In this document: in pieces, positions 47,601-55,247 of the stretch
Numbering within the stretch: position 1 is the stretch's first letter
Layout of the letters: each line of letters starts with the position of its first letter
Translations under genes and position numbers: made by a program
Notes under the pieces: generated by a model
What the model saw: only the letters and a program-made list of their open reading frames with translations
What the model was told of the DNA's origin: nothing
Database searches by the model: none
NCBI GenBank assembly: GCA_031261175.1
Contig: JAISJW010000021.1
Coordinates: 1 to 64,000 of the forward strand
Source: Lactobacillales bacterium
GTDB lineage: Bacteria; Bacillota; Bacilli; Lactobacillales; Streptococcaceae
DNA length: 64,000 nt
Reading direction: 5' to 3'

Positions 47601-47930
47601 TTAAAATTTGTGGAAGCTGTCGATTGGAAGGACGAACACTGTCGCGCCTCCGACCGTAACTTCCGTCGTGTCAGCCATCCCGATGCTAAGACCTAAGTCA
47701 AGCGTCGACATGTTAGGAATCACTTCTTGGTGCGCCGAGCTTGTCGTTTTGACGATTTCAAGCACTTCATCAACGCGCGCCGCTTCGATACCGACGATAA
47801 ACGTCGCGTTCCCCGTTTTCAGAAACCCACCCGTTGAGGCAAGTTTTGTCGCTCTGATATTTTTCTTCACAAATTTATCAGCGAGCGCGTGAGCGTTCTC
47901 GTCATGAATGATGATTAAAATTAGTTTCAT
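47601..47930 (-). CDS. darA: Cyclic-di-AMP receptor DarA/PstA (PII-like)
   Basis: The 109-residue PII-like protein starts MKLILIIIHDENAHALAD and has STGGFLKTGNATFIVGIE, the nucleotide-binding T-loop and B-loop region of DarA/PstA. It binds cyclic-di-AMP in Firmicutes. Its first 29 bases overlap the end of tmk, and the SD (GGAGAT) lies within tmk. The cognate cyclase gene cdaA is 22 kb away in this window. Confidence 0.95.
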   Translation of the reverse strand: MKLILIIIHDENAHALADKFVKKNIRATKLASTGGFLKTGNATFIVGIEAARVDEVLEIVKTTSSAHQEVIPNMSTLDLGLSIGMADTTEVTVGGATVFVLPIDSFHKF

Positions 47931-48534
47931 CGATTATCTCCGTTGTTTGTTTAAATACATTTTCTAAATCAAGTGATGCGTCAACTTTCTTGATGCGCTC
48001 AGGGAATTTCGCAAGTAGTTCCAGGAACCCCGCGCGGACCAAATTATGAAATTCGATTTTTTCGTTATCGAGGCGGTTGATTTCATCAGCGCGGTTCTCG
48101 GCGATTCGTTTCAAGCCGAGCTCCGGCTCAATGTCCAGATATAGCGTCAACTCAGGCATCAAAGTGCCAATCGCGAATTCGTTAATCTGCCAAACTTCTT
48201 CCATCCCCAAATCGCGCGCTTTTCCTTGATAAGCCAAGGAGCTGTCGACGAACCGGTCGCAGATGACGATTTTCTCAGCAGCCAAAGCCGGCAGGACCTT
48301 TTCGACCAAGTGCTGACGACGAGCCGCCGCATATAACAAAGCCTCGGTTTTTCCGTCCATCGCCGTGTTTTTGACGTCTAAAATCACGCTGCGAATTTCT
48401 TCTGCGATTTCGATGCCGCCTGGCTCGCGCGTCACTACGACTTCACGCTTAAATTTTTCTTCGAGATATGGCGCTAAAAGTTTGATGAGCGAACTTTTGC
48501 CAGCGCCCTCCCCGCCTTCAATCGTGATAAACAT
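47902..48534 (-). CDS. tmk: Thymidylate kinase
   Basis: Phosphorylates dTMP to dTDP. The 210-residue protein has P-loop FITIEGGEGAGKSSLIKLL, the DR(Y/H)-type VICDRFVDSSLAYQG motif and the TREPGG segment. It begins at a TAATG overlap with recR and its end overlaps darA by 29 bases. Typical length and order for Bacilli. Confidence 0.97.
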   Translation of the reverse strand: MFITIEGGEGAGKSSLIKLLAPYLEEKFKREVVVTREPGGIEIAEEIRSVILDVKNTAMDGKTEALLYAAARRQHLVEKVLPALAAEKIVICDRFVDSSLAYQGKARDLGMEEVWQINEFAIGTLMPELTLYLDIEPELGLKRIAENRADEINRLDNEKIEFHNLVRAGFLELLAKFPERIKKVDASLDLENVFKQTTEIIDETNFNHHS

Positions 48535-49133
48535 TAAATTTCTCGTCTTCCCTCGAGCGCCCGGAACAGAGTCACCTCGTCCGCGTACTCGATATCGCTT
48601 CCGACCGCTAAACCGTGGGCAAGTCGGGACACTTTGACCCCGCTCGGCGCAATCAATCTCGAAAGATACATCGCCGTCGCTTCGCCTTCGGTATTAGCAT
48701 TAGTCGCAATAATTATTTCTTTTATTTCGGTATTTTTCATCAAACGATCAAGCAATCCCGTGATGTTCAAATCATCCGGACCAGTTCCCGCAATCGGCGA
48801 CAACACCCCGCCTAGTACGTGATAGCGTCCCGTAAAACGATTCATATTTTCAAACACGCTGATATCTTTACTCTCTTCGACGACGAGCAAAACGTCCTCG
48901 TCGCGGTTCGGATTTGCGCAGATGTCGCACCGCTCACTTGCCGAAATGTTCCCACAAATCTCGCAAGTCATCAGGTCACGCTTCACGCTAATCAGCGATT
49001 TCGCGAATTCGTTGACCACATCGTCTTTCATGTTTAAGGTATAAAATGCTAGACGGGTCGCGGTTTTCATGCCGATGCCTGGGAGTTTGAGGTAGCTTTC
49101 GATCAGTTTGTTGATCGGTAATGGGTAGCCCAT
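48534..49133 (-). CDS. recR: Recombination protein RecR
   Basis: RecR (199 residues) works with RecO and RecF to load RecA. It has the helix-hairpin-helix KLPGIGMKTATRLAFYTL, the four-cysteine zinc site CEICGNISASERCDIC and the Toprim domain (LLVVEESKDI...TNANTEGEATAMYL). It lies 3 bases after the ybaB stop and overlaps tmk as TAATG. Confidence 0.98.
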   Translation of the reverse strand: MGYPLPINKLIESYLKLPGIGMKTATRLAFYTLNMKDDVVNEFAKSLISVKRDLMTCEICGNISASERCDICANPNRDEDVLLVVEESKDISVFENMNRFTGRYHVLGGVLSPIAGTGPDDLNITGLLDRLMKNTEIKEIIIATNANTEGEATAMYLSRLIAPSGVKVSRLAHGLAVGSDIEYADEVTLFRALEGRREI

Positions 49134-49136
49134 CGC

Positions 49137-49451
49137 CTAGAACAGTCCGCTAGGCATTCCCGCTGTGAACTTGCCCATTTTTTGTTTTTGCGTCGCGTCC
49201 GCTGTCGCCGTCGCTTTTTTCAAAGCTTCAACGATCAAATCTTGCAACAATTCCACGTCGTCCGGATCGACAACTTCAGGCTTGATCTCGATGTCCAACA
49301 GCTCTTTATCGCCGTTAACCGTCGCAATCACGTAGTCGTTGCTGCTCGCTCCCGTGAATTTCGAATTGCTTAATTCCTCTTGGGTATCCGCCATTTCCTT
49401 TTGCAGCTTTTTCATCTGCTTCATCATACCCTGCATATTTCCACCAAACAT
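49137..49451 (-). CDS. ybaB: YbaB/EbfC nucleoid-associated protein
   Basis: DNA-binding protein of 104 residues with start MFGGNMQGMMKQMKKLQKEM and the internal VIATVNGDKELLDIEIKPEVVD strand region, as in the YbaB family. The ATG at 49451 was chosen because a strong SD (GGAGGAG) precedes it; the frame continues upstream without a good start. It sits between dnaX and recR, the conserved position. Confidence 0.95.
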   Translation of the reverse strand: MFGGNMQGMMKQMKKLQKEMADTQEELSNSKFTGASSNDYVIATVNGDKELLDIEIKPEVVDPDDVELLQDLIVEALKKATATADATQKQKMGKFTAGMPSGLF

Positions 49452-49529
49452 TTTTAGTTCTCCTCCACTTCGTTTCGTATAGATTTCGCTAAGCTCTTCG
49501 CCGCACTGCGTGCAGCTCAATCGCTAAGC

Positions 49530-51266
49530 TCAATCACATCCTTCGTCTAAATTTATTACTGCGTCGCCAAATCGGGCAACTGCGTAGTCAGCTAGGCTCG
49601 CATCCTCGTCGCGGACTATGTCCGCTTGCACCATGGGTTCAGCGCTCGTGTTTTTATTTTTAACAAAATCCTGTCTTAGCTCTTTCCACTTATCGTCGTA
49701 AACCGCGATGATTTGCGGGCGATAGCTCGTCTTGCTGAAAATCGTTTCGGCAAGTTGCGCTTTCAGCTCTTCGTTGACGTCGAAACGATCAAAGAAGAAG
49801 TTGGCGTCGAAGTTGAGCAAGAGCATTTCTGGGCTAGCCGCAATCGGCGTCGCGCGATTGACAAGCGCTTTATTGGCACTTCCCAAATCTTCTTTAACAG
49901 CTTCCCAAGCACCTAAAACCGTATTTTTATGGTCATGGGTCGCATTGGTTAAAATTTCAAAAATCGCCGATGAGTTGATGACGCCTTTTGGAATTTCTGC
50001 CGTTTTTTCTTGGACTGCAACCGGGGCCGTCCCTTGTGTTACAGGCTGCGTTTGAGGCGCTGCCACTGCCACTGGATTTTTTTTCAACTCTTCGACTTCT
50101 TTTTGTAGCGCTTGAATCTGAACTTTCAAGGCCGAAAGTTCCGCTGAATCGACACCCGCCGCAGGCGTTGACTTGCCCGCGCTTGGGGTTCTAAGCGTAT
50201 AAAGCGAAGCAAGCGCTAGGGTCAAGACCTCTAAATGCACGTTCGCATTCATCGAAGTTTTGATATTTTTGGTCGCCTCGGCGATTTTTTCAATCGCTGC
50301 AAACATCGTATTTTTATCCGTTTTCGAATTCGCGATGAATTGCTCGCTAGCCTCATCAACGATTAAATCAGGCGAAAATTGGTACAACAAACTCTGCGAA
50401 TAATAAGTTTCCAAATCGCTCAGGAATAACAGTGCGTCATTTCCGCTATCGATAATTTCTTTTAACACTATCAAGGCATTTTCGACGTCGCCACTAGCTA
50501 ATTTCGTGATGTAATTGTCGAGCACTTCGGATTTGACTTGCCCAGTTACTTCGCGAGCATTTTCGACAGTGACTAAATCGTAGCCGTAGCTCAGCGTTTG
50601 GTCGAGCAAGCTCAATGCATCGCGCATCCCACCGTTAGCAGCTTTAGCGATGATTTGAATAGCCGACTCTTCATATTTAACACCCTTTTCGTCAAGGATT
50701 TCTTTAATGTGCGCCGTGATATCATTCAGCCCCATGCGTTTGAAATCAAAACGTTGCGTCCGACTGAGAACAGTCGTTGGAATTTTGTGGACATCTGTCG
50801 TCGCTAAAATGAAAATGACATTCGCTGGTGGTTCTTCGAGCGTTTTAAGCAGTGCGTTGAAGGCACTCGTTGACAGCATGTGGACTTCATCGATGATGAA
50901 GATTTTGTTCTCCACTTCGGTCGGCGCGTATTGCACCTTTTCTCGGATGTCCCGGATGTAGTCGACACCAGTATTGCTAGCCGCATCCTGTTCGATGACG
51001 TCGGTGATGCGCTCTTCTGTGATGCCGATGCACGTTTCGCACTCGTTACACGGTTCGCCGTCCACGCTATTCGGGCAGTTAATCGCCTTCGCGAAAATTC
51101 GCGCTACCGACGTTTTTCCGCACCCGCGCGGCCCGGTGAACAGGTAGGCGTGGGTCGTTTGTTTGGTCGCAATCGCGTTTTTCAGCGTGCGCGTGATCGT
51201 ACTTTGGCCGATGACTTCGTCGAAGCGTTGCGGCCGGAACGTTCTATATATCGCTTGATAACTCAC
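49530..51266 (-). CDS. dnaX: DNA polymerase III subunits gamma/tau
   Basis: The 578-residue clamp-loader ATPase has the start SYQAIYRTFRPQRFDEVIGQ, P-loop FTGPRGCGKTSVARIFAKA, zinc site CPNSVDGEPCNECETC, Walker B IIDEVHMLS and sensor LATTDVHK. The start is GTG at 51266 with SD GAGGAGAAT. A run of eight A in the coding strand (TTG followed by A8, at 50077-50084) lies near residue 395. A +1 slip there would give an early stop, producing a gamma-like short form; this is speculative. The gene heads the dnaX-ybaB-recR-tmk-darA-holB-ricT run. Confidence 0.97.
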   Translation of the reverse strand: MSYQAIYRTFRPQRFDEVIGQSTITRTLKNAIATKQTTHAYLFTGPRGCGKTSVARIFAKAINCPNSVDGEPCNECETCIGITEERITDVIEQDAASNTGVDYIRDIREKVQYAPTEVENKIFIIDEVHMLSTSAFNALLKTLEEPPANVIFILATTDVHKIPTTVLSRTQRFDFKRMGLNDITAHIKEILDEKGVKYEESAIQIIAKAANGGMRDALSLLDQTLSYGYDLVTVENAREVTGQVKSEVLDNYITKLASGDVENALIVLKEIIDSGNDALLFLSDLETYYSQSLLYQFSPDLIVDEASEQFIANSKTDKNTMFAAIEKIAEATKNIKTSMNANVHLEVLTLALASLYTLRTPSAGKSTPAAGVDSAELSALKVQIQALQKEVEELKKNPVAVAAPQTQPVTQGTAPVAVQEKTAEIPKGVINSSAIFEILTNATHDHKNTVLGAWEAVKEDLGSANKALVNRATPIAASPEMLLLNFDANFFFDRFDVNEELKAQLAETIFSKTSYRPQIIAVYDDKWKELRQDFVKNKNTSAEPMVQADIVRDEDASLADYAVARFGDAVINLDEGCD

Positions 51267-51379
51267 GTTATTCTCCTCGCATTTTTTCTTCCCACCATTA
51301 TACCAAAACTCGCACCGATTTTCAACGCTCCCACCCCAACTTTCAGTGCTTTGGGCAAGCCAAAATCTCATCGTCCTAA

Positions 51380-51513
51380 AACCGCCCCGAATGACAAGAT
51401 TTTTCGTTTTTTATGCCTTTTTTGGCAGTTGGGGGCGGGTATAGATTTTATACCCGCCCCCAACTGCCAAAAATCGACCATTTTTCGAAAAACCATGTCA
51501 TCTAGGGCGGGTT
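51380..51513. repeat. Nested palindrome family, copy C
   Basis: The inner stem TTGGCAGTTGGGGGCGGGTATA and its exact complement (51422-51471) surround a 5-base loop. The outer arms GACAAGATTTTTCG / CGAAAAACCATGTC and CCGCCC / GGGCGG pair more loosely. It is nearly identical to copy D at 56963; the outer GACA-TTTTTCG module also matches copies A and B. The 450-base gap 51267-51716 holds this element and the next hairpin but no gene. Confidence 0.9.
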
Positions 51514-51550
51514 TTGCGTAATTATATGGTAATCAGGTATGAAATCGCCC

Positions 51551-51607
51551 TTTTTCTACCAGATTTACGCAAGATAAAAAGTAAGTTACGTAAATTTGGT
51601 AGAAAAC
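51551..51607. repeat. Hairpin TTTTTCTACCAGATTTACG upstream of the permease
   Basis: TTTTTCTACCAGATTTACG (51551-51569) and CGTAAATTTGGTAGAAAA (about 51589-51606) form an 18-base stem. Flanking GCCC/GGGC-like bases extend it weakly. It lies 110 bases before the permease start, outside the leaderless transcript. Confidence 0.7.
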
Positions 51608-51704
51608 AGCCATTTTCGAACGAACTTTGTGGGGATTTACGCAAAATTTCCTATCTTATATCCCGGACGTTAGCGCGAGGACGCAGGACTTGCCCAAAAT
51701 ATGG

Positions 51705-51710
51705 TATAAT
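51705..51710 (+). promoter_or_regulatory. -10 box of the permease operon, leaderless placement
   Basis: TATGGTATAAT with the -10 box at 51705-51710 and the permease ATG only six bases further (51717). The -35 is weak. There is no SD. Confidence 0.55.
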
Positions 51711-51716
51711 CTACGT

Positions 51717-52640
51717 ATGTTTAATTTCTTACCAAGCTCAGTCCTGCAGATGGCGTCGATTTTCCTGTCGATCATCATCGAGGCGCTACCGTTCGTGCTT
51801 CTCGGGTGCGTCGTGTCCGGACTGTTACACCGATATCTCGATGAAGAAACCATCGAAAAAATCTTACCAAAAAATAAATTTTTAGCCGTCATCGTCGGCA
51901 CTTTTGTCGGGTTCTTTTTTCCGAGCTGCGAATGCGGAATCATCCCAATCGTGAAACGGTTGTTATCTAAAGGTGTGCCGGAATACGTGGCGTTCGCCTT
52001 TATGCTGAGCGCGCCGATCATTAATCCGATCGTTTTATTCGCGACTTTTAGCGCCTTTTCGAACTCGTTTAGATTTATGTGGTTGCGATTTTTCGGCGGG
52101 ATTTTTGTGAGCCTTTTAGTCGGAATTTTCTTAGCCTATTTTAACAAAGAAAAAGTGTTGAAAAAAATCGCCGAACACGACGGCGATTCTTGCAGCTGCT
52201 CGTGCAGTTGCGGTCATGATCACGGCAGGCACTCGCACGGCGACCACAAACATTCCGTCCTAAAATCTGCGAGCGATGAATTTTTCGATTCCGGAAAATA
52301 TCTAATCGTCGGCTCGCTCCTAGCGGCGGCGATGCAGACCTACTTGCCAACGAGAATTATCGAGCATTTCAACACTAACCTGCCTTTAAGTATCGCCGTG
52401 ATGATGCTACTTGCCTTCACGCTTTCGCTCTGCTCGGAGGCCGACGCCTTTATCGGATCGTCGCTGTTGAGCCTGTTCAACCCAGCTGCCGTCGTGGCTT
52501 TCCTCGTGATTGGTCCGATGGTCGACATCAAAAATCTCCTGATGATGCGCGCCAGTTTCCGCTCGAAATTCATCCTAAAACTCGTGACGTTGATCATTTT
52601 CCTCGCATTCATTTATAGCATGATTGTAGGTGTCCTATGA
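51717..52640 (+). CDS. YraQ/ArsP_1-type permease with Cys/His-rich loop
   Basis: The 307-residue membrane protein of the PF03773 (permease, DUF318) family starts MFNFLPSSVLQMASIFLSII. It has GFFFPSCECGIIPIVKRLL with the conserved cysteines, MLSAPIINPIVL, and in the second half SLCSEADAFIGSS. Between the two halves is a striking metal-binding loop CSCSCSCGHDHGRHSHGDHKH-like region (about 161-181). Members are proposed metal or organometal exporters. The start is leaderless, without SD. The next gene begins at the ATGA overlap with its stop. Confidence 0.85.
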   Translation: MFNFLPSSVLQMASIFLSIIIEALPFVLLGCVVSGLLHRYLDEETIEKILPKNKFLAVIVGTFVGFFFPSCECGIIPIVKRLLSKGVPEYVAFAFMLSAPIINPIVLFATFSAFSNSFRFMWLRFFGGIFVSLLVGIFLAYFNKEKVLKKIAEHDGDSCSCSCSCGHDHGRHSHGDHKHSVLKSASDEFFDSGKYLIVGSLLAAAMQTYLPTRIIEHFNTNLPLSIAVMMLLAFTLSLCSEADAFIGSSLLSLFNPAAVVAFLVIGPMVDIKNLLMMRASFRSKFILKLVTLIIFLAFIYSMIVGVL

Positions 52641-53398
52641 CTAGATTCCTGATTTTCGCGGGCTACTTCGTCCTGATGCTCTACCTTGTCGCGACGCACA
52701 CGCTCGACCAATACATCAACCTCAACTACAGTTATTTGTCGTACATCTCGATGGCGATTTCCTTCGTTTTGGCAATTTACGAGCTCTCTCGTTGGATTCG
52801 CCGCGAGTCTCGGCTCCCTAAAATCTCGGCAATTGTGCTCCTTATCATCCCGATTTTTGTCGGTTTTTTCTTCCCACAAGTCAATCTCGACGCAACAATC
52901 GTGGCAAGTAAAGGGCTTCACTTGCCCGTTTCGCAGGACAACACGGGCGACGCGCAGATGAAGACGCAGTATCTCGCGCCGAACACTAGCATGTACTTCT
53001 CGAGCGACGAATACGCGCGGGAAATGCGAGCGAATATGAAGCCGTACAAGAGCTTGAAGTCAATCACTGTCGATGATGCGAACTTTTTGGTCGTGATGGA
53101 ATTGATCTACGACTACCCCGAAGAATTCGCCGGCAAAACGTTGACCTATACCGGCTTCGTCTACCAAAACTTCGTGTTGCGCTTTGGCATCATCCACTGC
53201 GTCGCCGACTCCGGCGTGTTCGGATTGCAGATTTTGACCTCTGAGAAATTGGTCGAAAACGAGTGGTACACGGTAAGCGGCAAAATCGAAGTCGCCTACT
53301 CTAAGTCGCTGAAACGCAACGTTCCGAGCGTTGAAGGCGTTTCGGTTGTTCCAGCCGAAAAGCCTTCAAATCCTTACGTTTACCGCATATTTAAATAG
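52637..53398 (+). CDS. TIGR03943-type partner of the permease (YcgQ-like)
   Basis: The 253-residue protein has two or three N-terminal membrane helices (about 5-20, 35-50, 62-80) and an extracytoplasmic domain. The domain contains GKTLTYTGFVYQNF, FGIIHCVADSGVFGLQI and a WYTVSGKIEV block. The HCVADS segment is characteristic of the TIGR03943 family, which is encoded next to YraQ-type permeases. The start overlaps the permease stop (ATGA), so the two are coupled and probably form one system. It is the end of the operon; the terminator overlaps the stop. Confidence 0.85.
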   Translation: MTRFLIFAGYFVLMLYLVATHTLDQYINLNYSYLSYISMAISFVLAIYELSRWIRRESRLPKISAIVLLIIPIFVGFFFPQVNLDATIVASKGLHLPVSQDNTGDAQMKTQYLAPNTSMYFSSDEYAREMRANMKPYKSLKSITVDDANFLVVMELIYDYPEEFAGKTLTYTGFVYQNFVLRFGIIHCVADSGVFGLQILTSEKLVENEWYTVSGKIEVAYSKSLKRNVPSVEGVSVVPAEKPSNPYVYRIFK

Positions 53399-53434
53399 AA
53401 AACCGGACTTTCAGTGGTGAAAGTCCGGTTTTTT
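53399..53434 (+). terminator. Terminator of the permease operon
   Basis: AAAACCGGACTTTCA, GTGG, TGAAAGTCCGGTTTTTT: perfect 15-base stem, A/T-flanked, so it may be bidirectional. Confidence 0.93.
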
Positions 53435-53458
53435 GCTAAATTTAGCGAGATCTAAAAT

Positions 53459-53538
53459 CGCTTACTGTTTTTTAACGCGTTTTTTAGGACTTTCAGCCTT
53501 CGAAATCACTAAAAATCGCCCTAAAAAACAGTAGGGCG
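53459..53538. repeat. Palindromic element CGCTTACTGTTTTTTAACG (copy 3, middle inverted)
   Basis: The ends CTTACTGTTTTTTAACGCG and CCCTAAAAAACAGTAGGG match copies 1 and 2. The middle reads TTTTAGGACTTTC...GAAATCACTAAAAAT, i.e. reversed relative to 10681 and 43430, as if the interior had flipped. It lies beyond the ftsX terminator. Confidence 0.85.
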
Positions 53539-53546
53539 ATTTGGCA

Positions 53547-53578
53547 AAACAAAAAGTCGCCAAGAAGGCGACTTTTAA
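53547..53578 (-). terminator. Terminator of ftsEX
   Basis: On the minus strand AAAAGTCGCC, TTCTT, GGCGACTTTTTG after the ftsX stop codon. Confidence 0.88.
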
Positions 53579-53583
53579 ACGAA

Positions 53584-54471
53584 TTATTTACGCAAGTAGC
53601 GCGTCATTGAAAGCATCGAGCCAAGCGAGCCGATGACGACACCGACAGCTAGCATAACGATGATGATTTCAGGTAGGAACACGTTCGGGTTGATCAGCGA
53701 GTAACCGCCGCCCGCAAAGGCTCCGTTGAATTTTGAGAAGATTAACCGATAAACGCCGGTAACGAGTGCGACTGGCACGATCGCGCCAAGCAAGCCAATC
53801 CAGCCACCTTCGAACAAGAATGGCCAACGGATGAAGCTGTTGCGCGCTCCAACGAGACGCATAATTTCGATTTCGCGTTGACGGCTCATAATCGTAATTC
53901 GAATCGTATTACTGATCAAGAACATCGCAACGAGTAATAATAGCACGGCGATAATTCCGCCGACTAGTTGAACTTTGTCGATAACTGCAAACAATTTATC
54001 ACTGTCCGCTCCACCGTAATCGGCTTCGTAGACGGCATCGAGTTTCGAAACCTTAGCTGAAATTTCTTTCGTTTCAGCTGGGCTGTCCGCATATAAAGTG
54101 AACTTGTCGTGCAAAGGATTCGCATCCCCGTCGAACATACTCCAAGCTTCCGAGTCGAATTCTTTTTTCAAATCCGCCAACTCGTCATCTTTGCTCGAAA
54201 ATTCGATTTTATCAACGTGTTTAATTTTTTTCAAGTTATCTTCAAGCTTTTTCAAATCTGCGCTGTCCGTTCCGACTTGCACGTAGACACCAATTGCCAC
54301 GTTTTCTTCGATTTGTTTTGCGATGCTTGAGATGTTCATGATGACGCCAAGAAAGACGCCGACTAGGATTAGCGTGATCGATACTGCGCTGACGCTCGCG
54401 ATTGACATCCAACCGTTGCGTTTGAGGCTTTTGATCGATTCGCCGATGTGTCTAATTAATGTACTAATCAT
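53584..54471 (-). CDS. ftsX: Cell division protein FtsX
   Basis: Integral membrane partner of FtsE that transmits division signals to peptidoglycan hydrolases. The 295-residue protein has an N-terminal cytoplasmic stretch (MISTLIRHIGESIKSLKRNGW) and a first helix. A large extracellular domain follows (about 55-170), then three C-terminal helices with ISNTIRITIMSRQREIEIMRLVGA. The start lies within the last codons of ftsE (ATGATTAG overlap). Confidence 0.96.
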   Translation of the reverse strand: MISTLIRHIGESIKSLKRNGWMSIASVSAVSITLILVGVFLGVIMNISSIAKQIEENVAIGVYVQVGTDSADLKKLEDNLKKIKHVDKIEFSSKDDELADLKKEFDSEAWSMFDGDANPLHDKFTLYADSPAETKEISAKVSKLDAVYEADYGGADSDKLFAVIDKVQLVGGIIAVLLLLVAMFLISNTIRITIMSRQREIEIMRLVGARNSFIRWPFLFEGGWIGLLGAIVPVALVTGVYRLIFSKFNGAFAGGGYSLINPNVFLPEIIIVMLAVGVVIGSLGSMLSMTRYLRK

Positions 54472-55150
54472 CGTAACCGTAATCTCCTTCCTCTTCATCG
54501 CGCACAATGCGTCCATTTTCAATCGAAATAACGCGGTGCTTGTTCGTATCCACAATCTCACGGTTGTGCGTCGCCATAACAATCGTCGTGCCGCTCGCAT
54601 TAATCCGCTCGATAAAGTCCATAATCACCCAACTGTTTTCCGGGTCCAAATTCCCTGTCGGTTCATCGGCAATTAAAACCTTCGGCGAGTTGACAATCGC
54701 CCGGGCAATTGAAATCCGCTGCTGCTCACCACCTGATAACTCGTTCGGGAAAGAACGCATTTTGTGTTTCAGGCCGACTAGGTCTAAAACTTCTAAAACG
54801 CGTTTTTTTATTTCGCGTTTTTTGCGCCCGATAACTTCCATCGCATAAGCGACATTTTCATACACTGTCTTGTTCGGTAGCAGTTTGTAATCCTGGAAAA
54901 CCACCCCAACTTGACGACGCATATAAGGAACGTCTGCATTTTTAATCTTTAATAAATCGTATTTTCCGACTTTTAGAATTCCGCCTGTCGCGACTTCTTC
55001 GCGGTACATAAGCTTGATGAACGTTGACTTGCCGGCACCTGAAGGCCCCACCACGTAAACGAATTCGCCCTGGTCGATTTTGACCGAAATATTTCGAATG
55101 GCTGTCGTGCCGTTCGAGTATTTCTTGATGACGTTACGCATTTCTATCAT
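54464..55150 (-). CDS. ftsE: Cell division ATP-binding protein FtsE
   Basis: The 228-residue ABC ATPase has Walker A VVGPSGAGKSTFIKLMYRE, Q-loop VFQDYKLL, signature LSGGEQQRISIARAI and Walker B VLIADEPTGNLD. The start at MIEMRNVIKKY has SD GGAG. An extended -10 (TGCTATAAT, minus strand, 55184-55192) lies upstream; between it and any -35 is an 18-base alternating purine-pyrimidine tract. Confidence 0.97.
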   Translation of the reverse strand: MIEMRNVIKKYSNGTTAIRNISVKIDQGEFVYVVGPSGAGKSTFIKLMYREEVATGGILKVGKYDLLKIKNADVPYMRRQVGVVFQDYKLLPNKTVYENVAYAMEVIGRKKREIKKRVLEVLDLVGLKHKMRSFPNELSGGEQQRISIARAIVNSPKVLIADEPTGNLDPENSWVIMDFIERINASGTTIVMATHNREIVDTNKHRVISIENGRIVRDEEEGDYGYDD

Positions 55151-55183
55151 AAAATTTGCTCCATATCTTTTTGACTTGCTAAT

Positions 55184-55207
55184 ATTATAGCACACGCGCA
55201 CGCACGC
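55184..55207 (-). promoter_or_regulatory. ftsE promoter with alternating purine-pyrimidine spacer
   Basis: Minus-strand extended -10 TGCTATAAT, immediately preceded by the perfectly alternating 18-mer GCACACGCGCACGCACGC (plus strand 55190-55207), a sequence type able to adopt Z-DNA. No clear -35. Confidence 0.5.
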
Positions 55208-55247
55208 TTTGCGATAATTAATGTTACATTTTTCTTACAATTTCAAG

